Source: Modicisalibacter sp049808615 (lineage in GTDB: Bacteria; Pseudomonadota; Gammaproteobacteria; Pseudomonadales; Halomonadaceae). From it: a DNA stretch of 64,000 nt. A program made the position numbers and the translations under genes. The notes beneath the pieces were generated by a model. That model was not told where the DNA came from, did not search any database, and worked only from the letters and a program-made list of their open reading frames with translations. Below, piece after piece: positions 44,462 through 53,720 of this stretch (its first letter is position 1; the number at the start of each line of letters is the position of its first letter). The stretch spans positions 124,001 through 188,000 of the forward strand of contig NZ_JBNCAN010000003.1 of the NCBI RefSeq assembly GCF_049808615.1, given 5' to 3'.

Positions 44462-45220
44462 TCAATCCAAGTGCCGTACGATCCCGGCAATACACTCATC
44501 GAGTATCCAGCGTCCTTTTTCTGAAGTGGCCTCTACCGGAGAAGAAAGCGTTCCGCTTTCAGCTACCCAGCTTGGATCGGGAGGAAAGACGTCATAGGGC
44601 GGAAACGTGGCCGGCTCGACGTGCACCGCCTTGTCCATATCCACGAGCTCCGGATGAAGCTCAAGCATGATGGAGGTCTCCAGAATACCGCCGTGCTCGA
44701 CGGCCCAGCCGGTGAACCCCTTCGGAAACACCTTGGCAATGGTTTCTTCGCTGATGAAGTCCCAGTAGGAAAGCAGGTAAATCCTTACCTTCAGGTTGCG
44801 TAGCTCGCAATGTTTGACCAGCTTGTCGGCGGCCTCGCACAGGAACATGGAGTTCTCGAAATGGCCATTGATCAGGACGAACTCACGGTTGCCGTGATTC
44901 ACATAGGCCAGCAGTACGTCATAGACGTACTGTTCGAGGGCGCTTCCCGAGACGCAGGTCGTTCCCGGAAAAAAATTACCACCGCCGGATTTTACCTGAG
45001 ACTTGTAGCCATAGCTGATGGCCGGCGCCACCAGCATGCTGTCGCTTCTTTGTGCCACTTGTTCGGCAATATGACTGGGGATCAGCACATCCGGATTGAG
45101 GGACATGTGAGGACCATGCTGCTCGATCGCGCCGATCGGCAGGATGATTCTACATCGCCCTGTCTCGGTCTTTTCCTGGTAGGACACCCAGTCCATGTTC
45201 TCTATCTTGACGTTGCGCAT
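44462..45220 (-). CDS. Creatininase (creatinine amidohydrolase)
   Basis: Metal-dependent hydrolase of 252 residues that opens the creatinine ring to creatine. The metal ligands known for Pseudomonas creatininase are present: Glu33 and His35 in GAIEQHG, Asp44 in NPDV, His120 and Glu122 in NGHFEN. Part of a run creatinase - BCCT - creatininase on the minus strand, with an 89-base gap from the carrier. Related creatininase-fold enzymes act on formamides, but the neighbouring creatinase makes creatinine the clear substrate. Confidence 0.92.
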   Translation of the reverse strand: MRNVKIENMDWVSYQEKTETGRCRIILPIGAIEQHGPHMSLNPDVLIPSHIAEQVAQRSDSMLVAPAISYGYKSQVKSGGGNFFPGTTCVSGSALEQYVYDVLLAYVNHGNREFVLINGHFENSMFLCEAADKLVKHCELRNLKVRIYLLSYWDFISEETIAKVFPKGFTGWAVEHGGILETSIMLELHPELVDMDKAVHVEPATFPPYDVFPPDPSWVAESGTLSSPVEATSEKGRWILDECIAGIVRHLD

Positions 45221-45309
45221 AGCAGCCTACTCCGCTTGCATTCTCAATGACGTGCCAACAAGCCCCTGCTCGGCGCGGCGCGTAACGCGCCGACACCGGG
45301 CAGCACGGC

Positions 45310-46899
45310 TCAGGCCGGATCCTGCACGGCGGCCATGGCGTTTTCCCGTGCGTAATACTCATCGCTCAGCGCCTTGTGGATCGATATGGCAATCAGCGCC
45401 ATGATGATCGAGAACGGCAATGCCGCGAGTATCGCGCCGGTCTGCAGGGACGTCAGCGCCGCGGTGCCACCGGCTACCAGCAGCACGCCGGCCACGACTC
45501 CTTCTATCACCCCCCAGGTCACCCGATGCCGGGTCAGCGGATGAGGCTCGCCCTCGCTCAGAATGGTAGTAATGACGAGCGTTCCCGAGTCCGACGAGGT
45601 AATGAAGTAGGTCGAGACGAGTACGGCGCCGATGAAGCCGATGATCATGCCCATCATCCCTGGGTCGATAGCCTGGAAGGTGGCGAACAGGGCCAGCGAG
45701 ACATTGCCACTGACGGCTTCGGAGATACCGCCATCACCGAACAGCTCAACGTACAGGGCCGAACCGCCGTAAGCCGATATCCAAACGAAGGAGAGCAGCC
45801 CTGAAACCCCGATGACGCCGAAAATGAACTCGCGAATGGTTCTCCCCCGCGAGACCCGTGCGATGAACATACCGACGAACGGAGCCCAGGAGAGCCACCA
45901 GCCCCAATAGAAGATGGTCCACCAGCCCTGCCAGACATCCTGCCAGGAACCGCCCTGATTCCTGGCAAGCTCCGTGGAACCGGCGTAGAAATTGAGCGGT
46001 ATCAGATTGAAGAGGTAATCACCGAAGGAATCGAACATGTTGGTAATGATGTAGCGCGTCGGCCCGAAGATGAAGAAGAAGGCCAGCACCACGAAGGTCA
46101 AGTACATGTTGGCAATGGACAAGTACTTGATACCGCGTTTGAGTCCGGTCATCACCGAAATCAGAGCCAAAACGGAGATGATGGCGATCAGCACGACCTG
46201 GACCTGGACCGATATCGGAACCTCCCACAGGAAGTTGATGCCGGCGTTGATCTGCTGAACCCCCAGACCCAGAGACGTGGCAATACCGAACAGGGTCGCG
46301 AAGATAGCGATGACATCGATGAGATTACCGATCCATCCATTGACCCGTTCGCCTAGCAAAGGATACAGCGTATAGCGGATACTCAAGGGCTTGTTATAGC
46401 GATAGGCCATCAGGGCTAGGCCCAGCGCCACGATGCAGTAGATGGCCCAGGCATTGAATCCCCAATGGAAGTAGGCGAGCCGCATCGCCACTGTGGCCGC
46501 TTCAGGATTGGCCACCGCCTCGGAGAAGGGTGTCCCACCGGAAAAATGCATTATCGGTTCAGCAATCGACCAGAAGATGATGCCGATACCCTGACCCGCC
46601 GCGTAAAGCATGGCGAACCAGGCAAAATAGCTGAACTCGGGCTTTTCCCCCGGAGCCCCGAGCTTGATACTGCCATGCTTGCTGAAGGCAAGATATGTCA
46701 GAAAAACCAGGAAGGACGCGGCAAGCCCTACATACCACCAGTTGAGATAGAGCGTGATGTAGGTACGCCCGAGATTGATCAACTGCAGGAAAGTGTCGGG
46801 AAAAATGATCGAAGAGAGGATAAAGCCCGTAACGATGATCAGCGAGATGGTCGTTACCCACGGGTTTATACCTTTGAAGGGTCCGGAATGCAGTACCAT
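45310..46899 (-). CDS. BCCT-family transporter (2), probable creatine/creatinine or betaine carrier
   Basis: The 529 residues form 12 helices with an intact BCCT core: GQGIGIIFWSIAEP, HWGFNAWAIY (all three aromatic residues of the BetP box) and YWGWWLSWAPFVGMFIARVSRGRT with the complete tryptophan set. Its position between creatinase and creatininase suggests uptake of creatine, creatinine or a similar methylated compound for the two enzymes. The intact box also fits glycine betaine. AGGAG lies before the ATG. Confidence 0.92.
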   Translation of the reverse strand: MVLHSGPFKGINPWVTTISLIIVTGFILSSIIFPDTFLQLINLGRTYITLYLNWWYVGLAASFLVFLTYLAFSKHGSIKLGAPGEKPEFSYFAWFAMLYAAGQGIGIIFWSIAEPIMHFSGGTPFSEAVANPEAATVAMRLAYFHWGFNAWAIYCIVALGLALMAYRYNKPLSIRYTLYPLLGERVNGWIGNLIDVIAIFATLFGIATSLGLGVQQINAGINFLWEVPISVQVQVVLIAIISVLALISVMTGLKRGIKYLSIANMYLTFVVLAFFFIFGPTRYIITNMFDSFGDYLFNLIPLNFYAGSTELARNQGGSWQDVWQGWWTIFYWGWWLSWAPFVGMFIARVSRGRTIREFIFGVIGVSGLLSFVWISAYGGSALYVELFGDGGISEAVSGNVSLALFATFQAIDPGMMGMIIGFIGAVLVSTYFITSSDSGTLVITTILSEGEPHPLTRHRVTWGVIEGVVAGVLLVAGGTAALTSLQTGAILAALPFSIIMALIAISIHKALSDEYYARENAMAAVQDPA

Positions 46900-46995
46900 A
46901 GGTTTCTCCTGTTGTTTTTTTATTAGGAAATACTTTTAAAACTTGTAATCAAGCCTGTGATCAAGAAGGGGAGCCACTGCTCCCCTGATGCCTGC

Positions 46996-48207
46996 TTACT
47001 TGATGATGTTGTGTTCCGGTCCATACGGGAAGCCGGTGATGTTCTCGACGTTGTCGGCGTCATGAATCACCAGGATATCGTGCTCACGATAGCCACCGGC
47101 ACCGGGCTGACCTTCCGGAATCATGATCATCGGCTCCATGGAGACGACCATGTTGGGTTCGAGCACGGTTTCGATGTCCTCGCGCAGCTCGAGACCCGCC
47201 TCGCGGCCATAGTAGTGGCTCAAGGTGCCGAAGGAGTGACCGTAGCCGAAGGTGCGATACTTGAGCAGATCATGCTCGGCGAAGATCTCGTTGAGTTCAT
47301 GGGCGATGTCGCAGCAGCGCACGCCGGGCTTGATGAGCTCCTGGCCGCGCTCGTGGACCTTGCAGTTGACTTCCCACAGGCGCAGGTGCTCGTCGGAGGC
47401 ATGCTCGCAGAACAGCGTGCGTTCCAGCGCCGTGTAGTAGCCCGAGATCATCGGAAAGGTGTTGAGGCTCAGGATGTCGCCGGGCTGTACCTTGCGGCTG
47501 GTGACCGGGTTATGGGCGCCGTCGGTGTTGATACCGGACTGGAACCAGACCCAGGTATCCATCAGCTCGCCGTGGGGATAGCGCTTGGCGATCTCGCGCA
47601 CCATGGCCTGAGTGCCCGCCAGGGCCACTTCGTATTCCGGCACGCCGGCCTTGATCGCATCGCGTATCGCTTCACCGCCCACGTCCGCCACCTGGGCGCC
47701 ATTGCGAATCAGCTCGATCTCCTCGGCGGACTTGAACATGCGCATCTTCATGGTGGGGACGCCGATGTCGGCGAACTCCACGCCGCCCAGGGCATCCTTG
47801 AACTTCTGCTGATTTTGCAAGGTAACGTGATCGTATTCGATTGCAACGCGCTTGCTACCTTCGCACAGCTGCTTGATGGCCTTGAAGAAATTATCCTTCT
47901 GCCAATCGGTATAGACGATGTTGTCGCCTAGACGATTGCGACGGAAAGGCTGGCCGCCGTCGATGTTGGCGGTCACCGTGGTGAACTTGTCCTGGGTCAC
48001 GACCAGACCATAGTCCCGACCGAACTTGCAGTAGACGAAATCGCTGAAGTAATTGATGTTGTGATAGGAGGTAAAAACCGCCGCGTCGATATCGTTGTCG
48101 GCCATGAGGCGTCTCAGCCGGGCCAGACGTGACTGCATTTCCTGATCGGAAAACGTGGGGGTGACTTTATCGCCGTTGGGAATTTCGATGAGTGATGGCA
48201 ACTGCAT
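46996..48207 (-). CDS. Creatinase (creatine amidinohydrolase)
   Basis: Splits creatine into sarcosine and urea. The 403 residues match Pseudomonas creatinase in length and in long blocks: FTSYHNINYFSDFVYC near 48, DNIVYTDWQKDNFF near 97, FQSGINTDGAHNPVT with the catalytic His near 232, and the C-terminal GYGHSFGTLSHYYGREAGLE. It has the pita-bread fold of M24 peptidases but not a metal peptidase role. ATG 48207 has AAGGAG nine bases upstream; the open frame 22 codons further upstream is not needed. First gene of the creatinase-BCCT-creatininase set. Sarcosine would next need an oxidase or dehydrogenase, not seen here. Confidence 0.95.
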   Translation of the reverse strand: MQLPSLIEIPNGDKVTPTFSDQEMQSRLARLRRLMADNDIDAAVFTSYHNINYFSDFVYCKFGRDYGLVVTQDKFTTVTANIDGGQPFRRNRLGDNIVYTDWQKDNFFKAIKQLCEGSKRVAIEYDHVTLQNQQKFKDALGGVEFADIGVPTMKMRMFKSAEEIELIRNGAQVADVGGEAIRDAIKAGVPEYEVALAGTQAMVREIAKRYPHGELMDTWVWFQSGINTDGAHNPVTSRKVQPGDILSLNTFPMISGYYTALERTLFCEHASDEHLRLWEVNCKVHERGQELIKPGVRCCDIAHELNEIFAEHDLLKYRTFGYGHSFGTLSHYYGREAGLELREDIETVLEPNMVVSMEPMIMIPEGQPGAGGYREHDILVIHDADNVENITGFPYGPEHNIIK

Positions 48208-48266
48208 GACATGCTCCTTGAGTTGTTGTGTTGGCCTCACCCCGACTATCGATAGCGGCCGCTCAA

Positions 48267-48302
48267 AGGGCAAATGACAAGCGTAAATGCGCTCATTGCC
48301 CT
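48267..48302. promoter_or_regulatory. Hairpin/operator-like repeat upstream of creatinase
   Basis: AGGGCAAATGA and TCATTGCCCT pair with one bulged base and enclose an inner AGCG/CGCT pair. It lies 60-95 bases before the creatinase start in the gap to the GGDEF/EAL gene, where a promoter or operator would be expected. Confidence 0.35.
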
Positions 48303-48332
48303 CATAAATAACTCAAGAAACAAACATTCCAA

Positions 48333-50114
48333 TCAGGATCTTACGCAAACACTCAAGCTCGCGCTGCCAGGCGTTATACTGCGACACCATCCAACCAGCT
48401 CCTCGGCGGTCCGCGGCGGGGAATAAAAATACCCCTGTCCTTGATCACAGCCCATTTGCGCCAGCAGTTCTGCCTGCGCCCGGGTCTCGATGCCCTCGGC
48501 CACGACCAGACAACCACAGCCATGAGCAAGGCTCAGAATCATGCTGACCAGACGCTGGTCATCGGCGTTGTCGACCAGCCCCTCGATGAAGGCACGATCG
48601 ATCTTGAGTACCGACACCGGCAGGGTCTTCAAGTACGCCAGGGAGGAATAGCCGGTACCAAAATCGTCGATAGCAATACGGATTCCCAGCCGAGACAAGG
48701 ACCGCAATTGACGGCAGGCCATTTCCACATCGACCATCAGATCGGATTCGGTGATTTCCAACGAAAGGTGCCGATAGGGCAGACCATGATCGCTCAATAA
48801 TGCCAGCAAGCGATCGGTGAAGCCATCCTTGGACAGTTGCCGCACCGACACATTGATCGCGATATCGAGCCCACTGTCGAGTAGCCCCTGGGCGTGCCAA
48901 CCGGCAGCTTGGATAACGGCACTCTCGAGCGCCCACTCCCCAATGACCAGAATATCGCCGGTGGCCTCTGCCAACGGAATGAATTCCTCCGGCGGCACCC
49001 ATCCCAAGGATGGATGGTGCCAGCGCAATAGCGTCTCGAAACCCTGGATGCACCCATCCACCAATGACGCCTTGGGCTGGTAGGTCAGCGAGAACTCGCC
49101 ACGCTGTACCGCGCCGCGTAGCGCTTGTTGCATGTAAAGCTGTTTCTGCTGGGTGGCCTCGAGTTCGCGGGTATAGCGTTGTATCGAATGATCGCCCGGT
49201 CGTGGCAATGCCAGCGCTGCCATCTGCACCAAGCGCTCGGGTTCTCCGCTGTGGGCGTGATGAAGCCCAATACGCGCCTTGAGCGGCAACAGGAGGTCGC
49301 CGACGCGATGATCGTTATGTAACTGAACGTGTATTTCCCGGGCCAGCTGCTCCAGGGCACCATGATCCGGCGCGCCTGCCCATACGATCAACAACTCGCT
49401 ACCCGCCCACAGGCCAAGATAATGCTCCTCACCAAGATGGTCCTGTAGCGTGTCACTCAATTCCCACAACAGCGCTTCACTCATGCTGTAGCCGTGCAGC
49501 AGAATGATGTCATCCAGGCTATCCAAGGCGATGAACAACAGACCGATCGGGCGCCCCGTGCGGCTTAGGGTCTCAAGATGTTGAAGTAGCGCGCGACGGT
49601 TGGGTAGCCCGGTGATGGGATCGGTGTGCGACTGATACTCCAGCTCCCGGGTGCGCTCAGCGACCATCCGCTCGAGTTCCTCCGCCTCACTATCGCGTAG
49701 CTGGTAGCGATGCTGAACGGTGAGCACGTTGCTCAGCCGCTGGATCACTTCATCGTGCTTCAGAGGCTTGTCCAGGAAGTCTCTTACTCCCATGCCCAAG
49801 GCCCGCAGACGGGTCTGGTCATCGATCTGAGCGGTGAGCACGATCACCGGGGGCATCTGCTCGTCGAGGTGCGTTTCAAGCTGTTCCAGCACCTGGAAGC
49901 CGTCCAGGTGAGGCATGCGGATATCCAGCAAAATCAAGTCGGGCCGTTGTTGCTGGCAATAGCCCAGCACCTGGCGAGGATCGCTGAGACCGGCCACATC
50001 TTCGAAGCCATGCTCTTCCAGCAATGTTTCCAACAGTTCCACATTGGTGGGCTGATCGTCGACGATCAACACACGCTTCTTGATGAGCTCCACCCGACGA
50101 TTAATGTTTTTCAT
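48333..50114 (-). CDS. Response regulator with degenerate GGDEF and EAL domains
   Basis: The 593 residues have three domains: a receiver (about 13-130, phospho-Asp in LLDIRMPHLDG), a GGDEF domain (about 160-315) and an EAL domain (about 335-580). In the GGDEF domain the signature is WAGSELL, so cyclase activity is probably lost. The EAL domain keeps the catalytic set: ETLLRW, NVSVRQL, EITESDL, IDDFGTGYSSL, KIDRAFI and VAEGIET. A c-di-GMP phosphodiesterase switched by phosphorylation is the likely function. Overlaps the sensor kinase gene by four bases, so the kinase is its partner. Confidence 0.9.
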   Translation of the reverse strand: MKNINRRVELIKKRVLIVDDQPTNVELLETLLEEHGFEDVAGLSDPRQVLGYCQQQRPDLILLDIRMPHLDGFQVLEQLETHLDEQMPPVIVLTAQIDDQTRLRALGMGVRDFLDKPLKHDEVIQRLSNVLTVQHRYQLRDSEAEELERMVAERTRELEYQSHTDPITGLPNRRALLQHLETLSRTGRPIGLLFIALDSLDDIILLHGYSMSEALLWELSDTLQDHLGEEHYLGLWAGSELLIVWAGAPDHGALEQLAREIHVQLHNDHRVGDLLLPLKARIGLHHAHSGEPERLVQMAALALPRPGDHSIQRYTRELEATQQKQLYMQQALRGAVQRGEFSLTYQPKASLVDGCIQGFETLLRWHHPSLGWVPPEEFIPLAEATGDILVIGEWALESAVIQAAGWHAQGLLDSGLDIAINVSVRQLSKDGFTDRLLALLSDHGLPYRHLSLEITESDLMVDVEMACRQLRSLSRLGIRIAIDDFGTGYSSLAYLKTLPVSVLKIDRAFIEGLVDNADDQRLVSMILSLAHGCGCLVVAEGIETRAQAELLAQMGCDQGQGYFYSPPRTAEELVGWCRSITPGSASLSVCVRS

Positions 50115-52696
50115 GAGGAGGTCAGGCTTTCGGGTAATGCCTTCGAGATGGCCTCGAGCAATGCCGCGATATCGAGAGGCTTGGTCAGGAAATCGGTAAA
50201 TTCGATGGCTGTATTCCGGTGGCCGCCATGATGCATGGCATTGGCCGACAGACCAATGACCGGAATATCCTTGAAGCGCGGATCCTGGCGCAAGTGAGCC
50301 AAGGCCTCGTAGCCGTCCATGCCCGGCAAATGGATATCCATCAGAATCAGGTCGATGGGCTGATGTTCAAGCAACGCCATCCCGATCTCGGCGCTTGGGG
50401 CACTGTATAGCGTAAGAAAGCGGTAATCGGTGAAGATATCCTCCATCAATCGCTGATTGGCAGGATTGTCTTCTATGTACAACACATGACGGCGACGATT
50501 CGCGAGTCGATCCAGTGACGAGTTGGCCGCCTTGCTTTTCACCCCCGGGATGTTGGCACTCGTCATCGCCATGGGGAGCTCGAACCAGAAATGGCTGCCC
50601 TGCCCCACCCGACTCTCGACGCCGATGGTGCCGGCCATGCGCTCGACGAGCTTCTTGGTCAGCGAGAGACCGATGCCGGTGCCTTCAATGGCGCCATGCT
50701 CTGCATCCAGACGGCTGAAGGGCTGAAAGAGTTCGTCATGACGTTCCGTGGGAACGCCTGGCCCGGTATCGCTCACAGTGACGCGCACCCGCTCGGACCG
50801 GCGACGATAATCGATATGCACGTGCCCGGGATGCGAGTTGTACTTGATGGCATTGGAGAGCAAATTGAGCAGCACCTGCTTGAGGCGTGTGTAATCGGCG
50901 CGCACACGCAAGTCCTCGGCGCAATCGTCGCATTCGACCGCCACATTGCCCTGCCGCGCAGCAGAAGACAGCGTTTCGATCACATCCTGGATCACCGCCT
51001 GTAACGAAACCGCTTCGAGGGAAAGCTGTAAACGCCCTTCTTCTATGCGCGATAGATCGAGCACTTCATTGATCAGGTTCAGCAGGTGGTGGCCGCTTTT
51101 CTCGATATGCGCCACCTGTCGCCGCTGCCGCTCATCCAGCAGCGACCGGCGACTGTTCATGAGCAGTTGCGCGAAGCCAAGAATGGCGTTCAAGGGTGTC
51201 CGCAGTTCATGGCTCATCACAGAGAGAAATTCAGTCTTGGCCTGACTGGCCCGCTCCGCCTGATCCCGGGCATGAGCCAGTTCCTGCATTACCTGTTCGC
51301 GTTCAGCGAACTGACGATAGAGATTGATCAATAGCGCGCAAGTGGCCGTGAAAGGCTCGAGCCGCTCGAGCAATGCCTCATCGTAACCCTGATGCCCATT
51401 GGCGATGCCGTACATGCCGATCAATGTCTGTCCATCATAGATCGGTACGCCCAGATAGTTGTGCAGGCGTGGGTTATCCGGCGGAAAGCCGCCTTGTTTG
51501 GGTCGGCTATAGAGATCCTCGGTCATCACCGTTTCGCCCTGGGCGAACACACGTCCCAGCAGACTCTCGGGATTGGAGAGCAGCACGTCGCCACTGCGCA
51601 GTCCCTGCATCAGCTGTCGCGACTGCTCATCCCAGATGAGATCGGTAATGGCATGGATTCTCAACGACGGCGTGCCCGCCTGATCGATCACCTCGCCAAT
51701 CAAGGCATAATCACTCCAGGTCAGCTTGAGTAGTGCCTGAAGCAAAAAATCCCATAGCCGCTCACCGGACATCAGCGCCTGGTAATCGGTGATGCCCTGG
51801 TGCAACACCTTGAGCAGCAGTCCCTGACGATGCTCCTCGGTAATATCGTGGGCCACGGACACCACCCCGCGGACATCGCCATGCTCATCGATCAGAGGCG
51901 AAATGGTGATCTCGAACTGGCGATTCTTGATAGGCGGCAACAGCACGTTGCGTGACTCGCGATGTTCGATGACCTCGCGTTCTCCCTGCTCGAGTCGCTT
52001 CACCACCTCCGGCGGAAAATAATCGCTCAGACGCACCTGCTCTGACAGATCCTCTATCCCTGTCTTTTCATCCACCAGCTCAAAGCTTGCGCGATTGGCA
52101 GCCAAAAACTTACCGCTGCGATTGCGCACATAGATGGGTTCACGACAGCTGTCGAACACGTTGTAGTACAGCATCGAGAGATTGCGACTGCGCGCCTGCT
52201 CCTGTGCTTTCTCATGACACTGTACATGCAATCGCAAGAGCTCCTCGGCCTGACAGGCCAAACCGCGCAACAGGCGCCAGGCACGATCATCGAATTTGCG
52301 GGGAGCGTCATCCAAAAGGCATAGAGCGCCCACCGGATGGGAATCCTGCAGGTAGAGGGGGTAGCCGGCGAAGAAGCGAGCCTGTGGGATCTGGTCCAGT
52401 GGAAAATCGCTTTCTGATACGGGCAGATCGAGCGTATTCTCGATGAGTCGTGGCGTATTGCCATCGACGACAAGGCGACACAGTGCAGTGCTGGCACAGG
52501 TGGTCAGTTCCAAGTCCGGCCGGGAGCTCACCCAGCGGCAATCCGCATCTTCAAGTAAAAGCAGCGCCGCAGATGCGTCGAAGATATCCCTGGCCAAAGT
52601 GGAGAGGTGTGCGAAGTCTACTCCCTCTTCTGCAGGGAACGGCCACGCCCACTCTCGAGGCTGAGCTTCCTCAGCCGAGTTTTCAAAACCGCCCAT
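50111..52696 (-). CDS. Hybrid sensor histidine kinase (GAF-PAS-GAF-kinase-receiver)
   Basis: Cytoplasmic kinase of 861 residues with no clear membrane helix. Domains: GAF (about 25-165), PAS (about 175-285), GAF (about 305-455), a short coil, HisKA with phospho-His in MSHELRTPLNAILGFA (near 495), HATPase (NLLSNAIKYN, DTGPGVP, GTGIGLSL) to about 710, and a receiver with LILMDIHLPGMDG (about 735-855). It probably phosphorylates both its own receiver and the GGDEF/EAL regulator whose gene overlaps it. Signals unknown; GAF and PAS suggest a soluble ligand or redox cue. Confidence 0.92.
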   Translation of the reverse strand: MGGFENSAEEAQPREWAWPFPAEEGVDFAHLSTLARDIFDASAALLLLEDADCRWVSSRPDLELTTCASTALCRLVVDGNTPRLIENTLDLPVSESDFPLDQIPQARFFAGYPLYLQDSHPVGALCLLDDAPRKFDDRAWRLLRGLACQAEELLRLHVQCHEKAQEQARSRNLSMLYYNVFDSCREPIYVRNRSGKFLAANRASFELVDEKTGIEDLSEQVRLSDYFPPEVVKRLEQGEREVIEHRESRNVLLPPIKNRQFEITISPLIDEHGDVRGVVSVAHDITEEHRQGLLLKVLHQGITDYQALMSGERLWDFLLQALLKLTWSDYALIGEVIDQAGTPSLRIHAITDLIWDEQSRQLMQGLRSGDVLLSNPESLLGRVFAQGETVMTEDLYSRPKQGGFPPDNPRLHNYLGVPIYDGQTLIGMYGIANGHQGYDEALLERLEPFTATCALLINLYRQFAEREQVMQELAHARDQAERASQAKTEFLSVMSHELRTPLNAILGFAQLLMNSRRSLLDERQRRQVAHIEKSGHHLLNLINEVLDLSRIEEGRLQLSLEAVSLQAVIQDVIETLSSAARQGNVAVECDDCAEDLRVRADYTRLKQVLLNLLSNAIKYNSHPGHVHIDYRRRSERVRVTVSDTGPGVPTERHDELFQPFSRLDAEHGAIEGTGIGLSLTKKLVERMAGTIGVESRVGQGSHFWFELPMAMTSANIPGVKSKAANSSLDRLANRRRHVLYIEDNPANQRLMEDIFTDYRFLTLYSAPSAEIGMALLEHQPIDLILMDIHLPGMDGYEALAHLRQDPRFKDIPVIGLSANAMHHGGHRNTAIEFTDFLTKPLDIAALLEAISKALPESLTSS

Positions 52697-53039
52697 GACC
52701 CACTCCCTGTATCAGTACGATGTACTGACATGCCTGGCACGAGGCATTATAATTTTTGGCCCATCACTACTATGCCGGTACCAGCAAACTCTAGCGTGTT
52801 ATGTCTTCTTAGATAAGCGATTTTCCTTAATAAAGCTCAAGATTGAGCGTTTGTGAGCTTTCTTTTGAAAAATTTGCCTGCACACATCGAATACGTCCCT
52901 GATCAGCTCGTCGCTTTCGATTGAGAGTCACGACAATCTGAGCCGATGCGGCTGGTGGTGCTGGCGTTGCTATCGCATTATATTAGCCATCCGCAGTTAG
53001 AATGATCCTATTCCGAACGACGCTGAAGGAAGTGTACCC
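52697..53039. other. 343-base intergenic region with two small palindromes
   Basis: Divergent promoter region of the kinase and the CvfB-like gene. It holds TCAGTAC-gat-GTACTGA at 52712-52728 and an 8-bp repeat AAAGCTCA/TGAGCTTT (52832-52861) followed by TCTTTT. No small gene, RNA gene or known riboswitch was recognised. Confidence 0.5.
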
Positions 53040-53699
53040 ATGACCCAAGACCCTTCCTGTCAATCTGCTATCGGAGATGTCGTCTTGCTCGAGGTGGTCG
53101 CGGTCAAGGATGCCGGCGCCTTTCTCGACTGGGGGCATCCCAATGATCTGCTGCTGCCTTATAGCGAGCAGCGCGGTCGTCCCCGGGTTGGCCAGCAGGT
53201 GCTAGTAATGATCTTCGAGGACGACCAGGGCCGCCCGGCGGCGTCGATGCGACTCGAGGATTTCATCGACGACCAGGCAGAGGGACTAAAGAATGGCGAC
53301 AAGGTCGCCTTGGTGATCGGAGAGCGTACTGATCTGGGTATCAAAGCGGTGGTCGATCAGCGTTTCTGGGGACTTTTGTATCACGACGAGCTGACGCGAC
53401 CCCTGAAGCGCGGTGAACGTCTGGAGGGCTATGTGCGCCGGGTCCGGGAGGATGGCCGGCTGGATCTTTCCTTGATGCCCAGCGGGGCGGAAAAACAGCA
53501 GTTGGCCGCGGAGCAGGTGATAAAGGCCCTGGAAGCACATCAGGGTTTTCTGGCCCTAAGCGACAAGAGCTCGGCAGCGACCATCAAATCGCAGTTGGGG
53601 ATCAGCAAGAGCGCCTTCAAGCAAGCCATCGGCAAGCTCTACAAACAGCGACGAATCGTTATCGAAGCGGCAGGGATTCGGCTCACGCCCTCCGAATGA
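53040..53699 (+). CDS. CvfB-like RNA-binding protein with S1-type domains
   Basis: The 219 residues begin with an S1-like beta barrel (about 10-75: VVAVKDAGAFLDWG, NDLLLPYSEQ), a second S1-like barrel (about 75-150: WGLLYHDELTRPLKRGERLEGYV, DGRLDLSLMP), and end with a winged-helix (about 165-215: SAATIKSQLGISKSAFKQAIGKLYKQRRIV). This is the layout of the CvfB/YitL family, which binds RNA and affects virulence-gene or translation control in Gram-positives. It lacks the fourth domain of some members. Stands alone on the plus strand; GAAGGAAG precedes the ATG. Confidence 0.85.
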   Translation: MTQDPSCQSAIGDVVLLEVVAVKDAGAFLDWGHPNDLLLPYSEQRGRPRVGQQVLVMIFEDDQGRPAASMRLEDFIDDQAEGLKNGDKVALVIGERTDLGIKAVVDQRFWGLLYHDELTRPLKRGERLEGYVRRVREDGRLDLSLMPSGAEKQQLAAEQVIKALEAHQGFLALSDKSSAATIKSQLGISKSAFKQAIGKLYKQRRIVIEAAGIRLTPSE

Positions 53700-53720
53700 C
53701 ATGCTCCTGAGACTGTCCCA

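Noticed and set aside
46996..48207. Xaa-Pro aminopeptidase or DddP (M24 family) for the creatinase
   Set aside because: Length, FTSYHNINY, the FQSGINTDGAHNP block and the adjacent creatininase fit creatinase.
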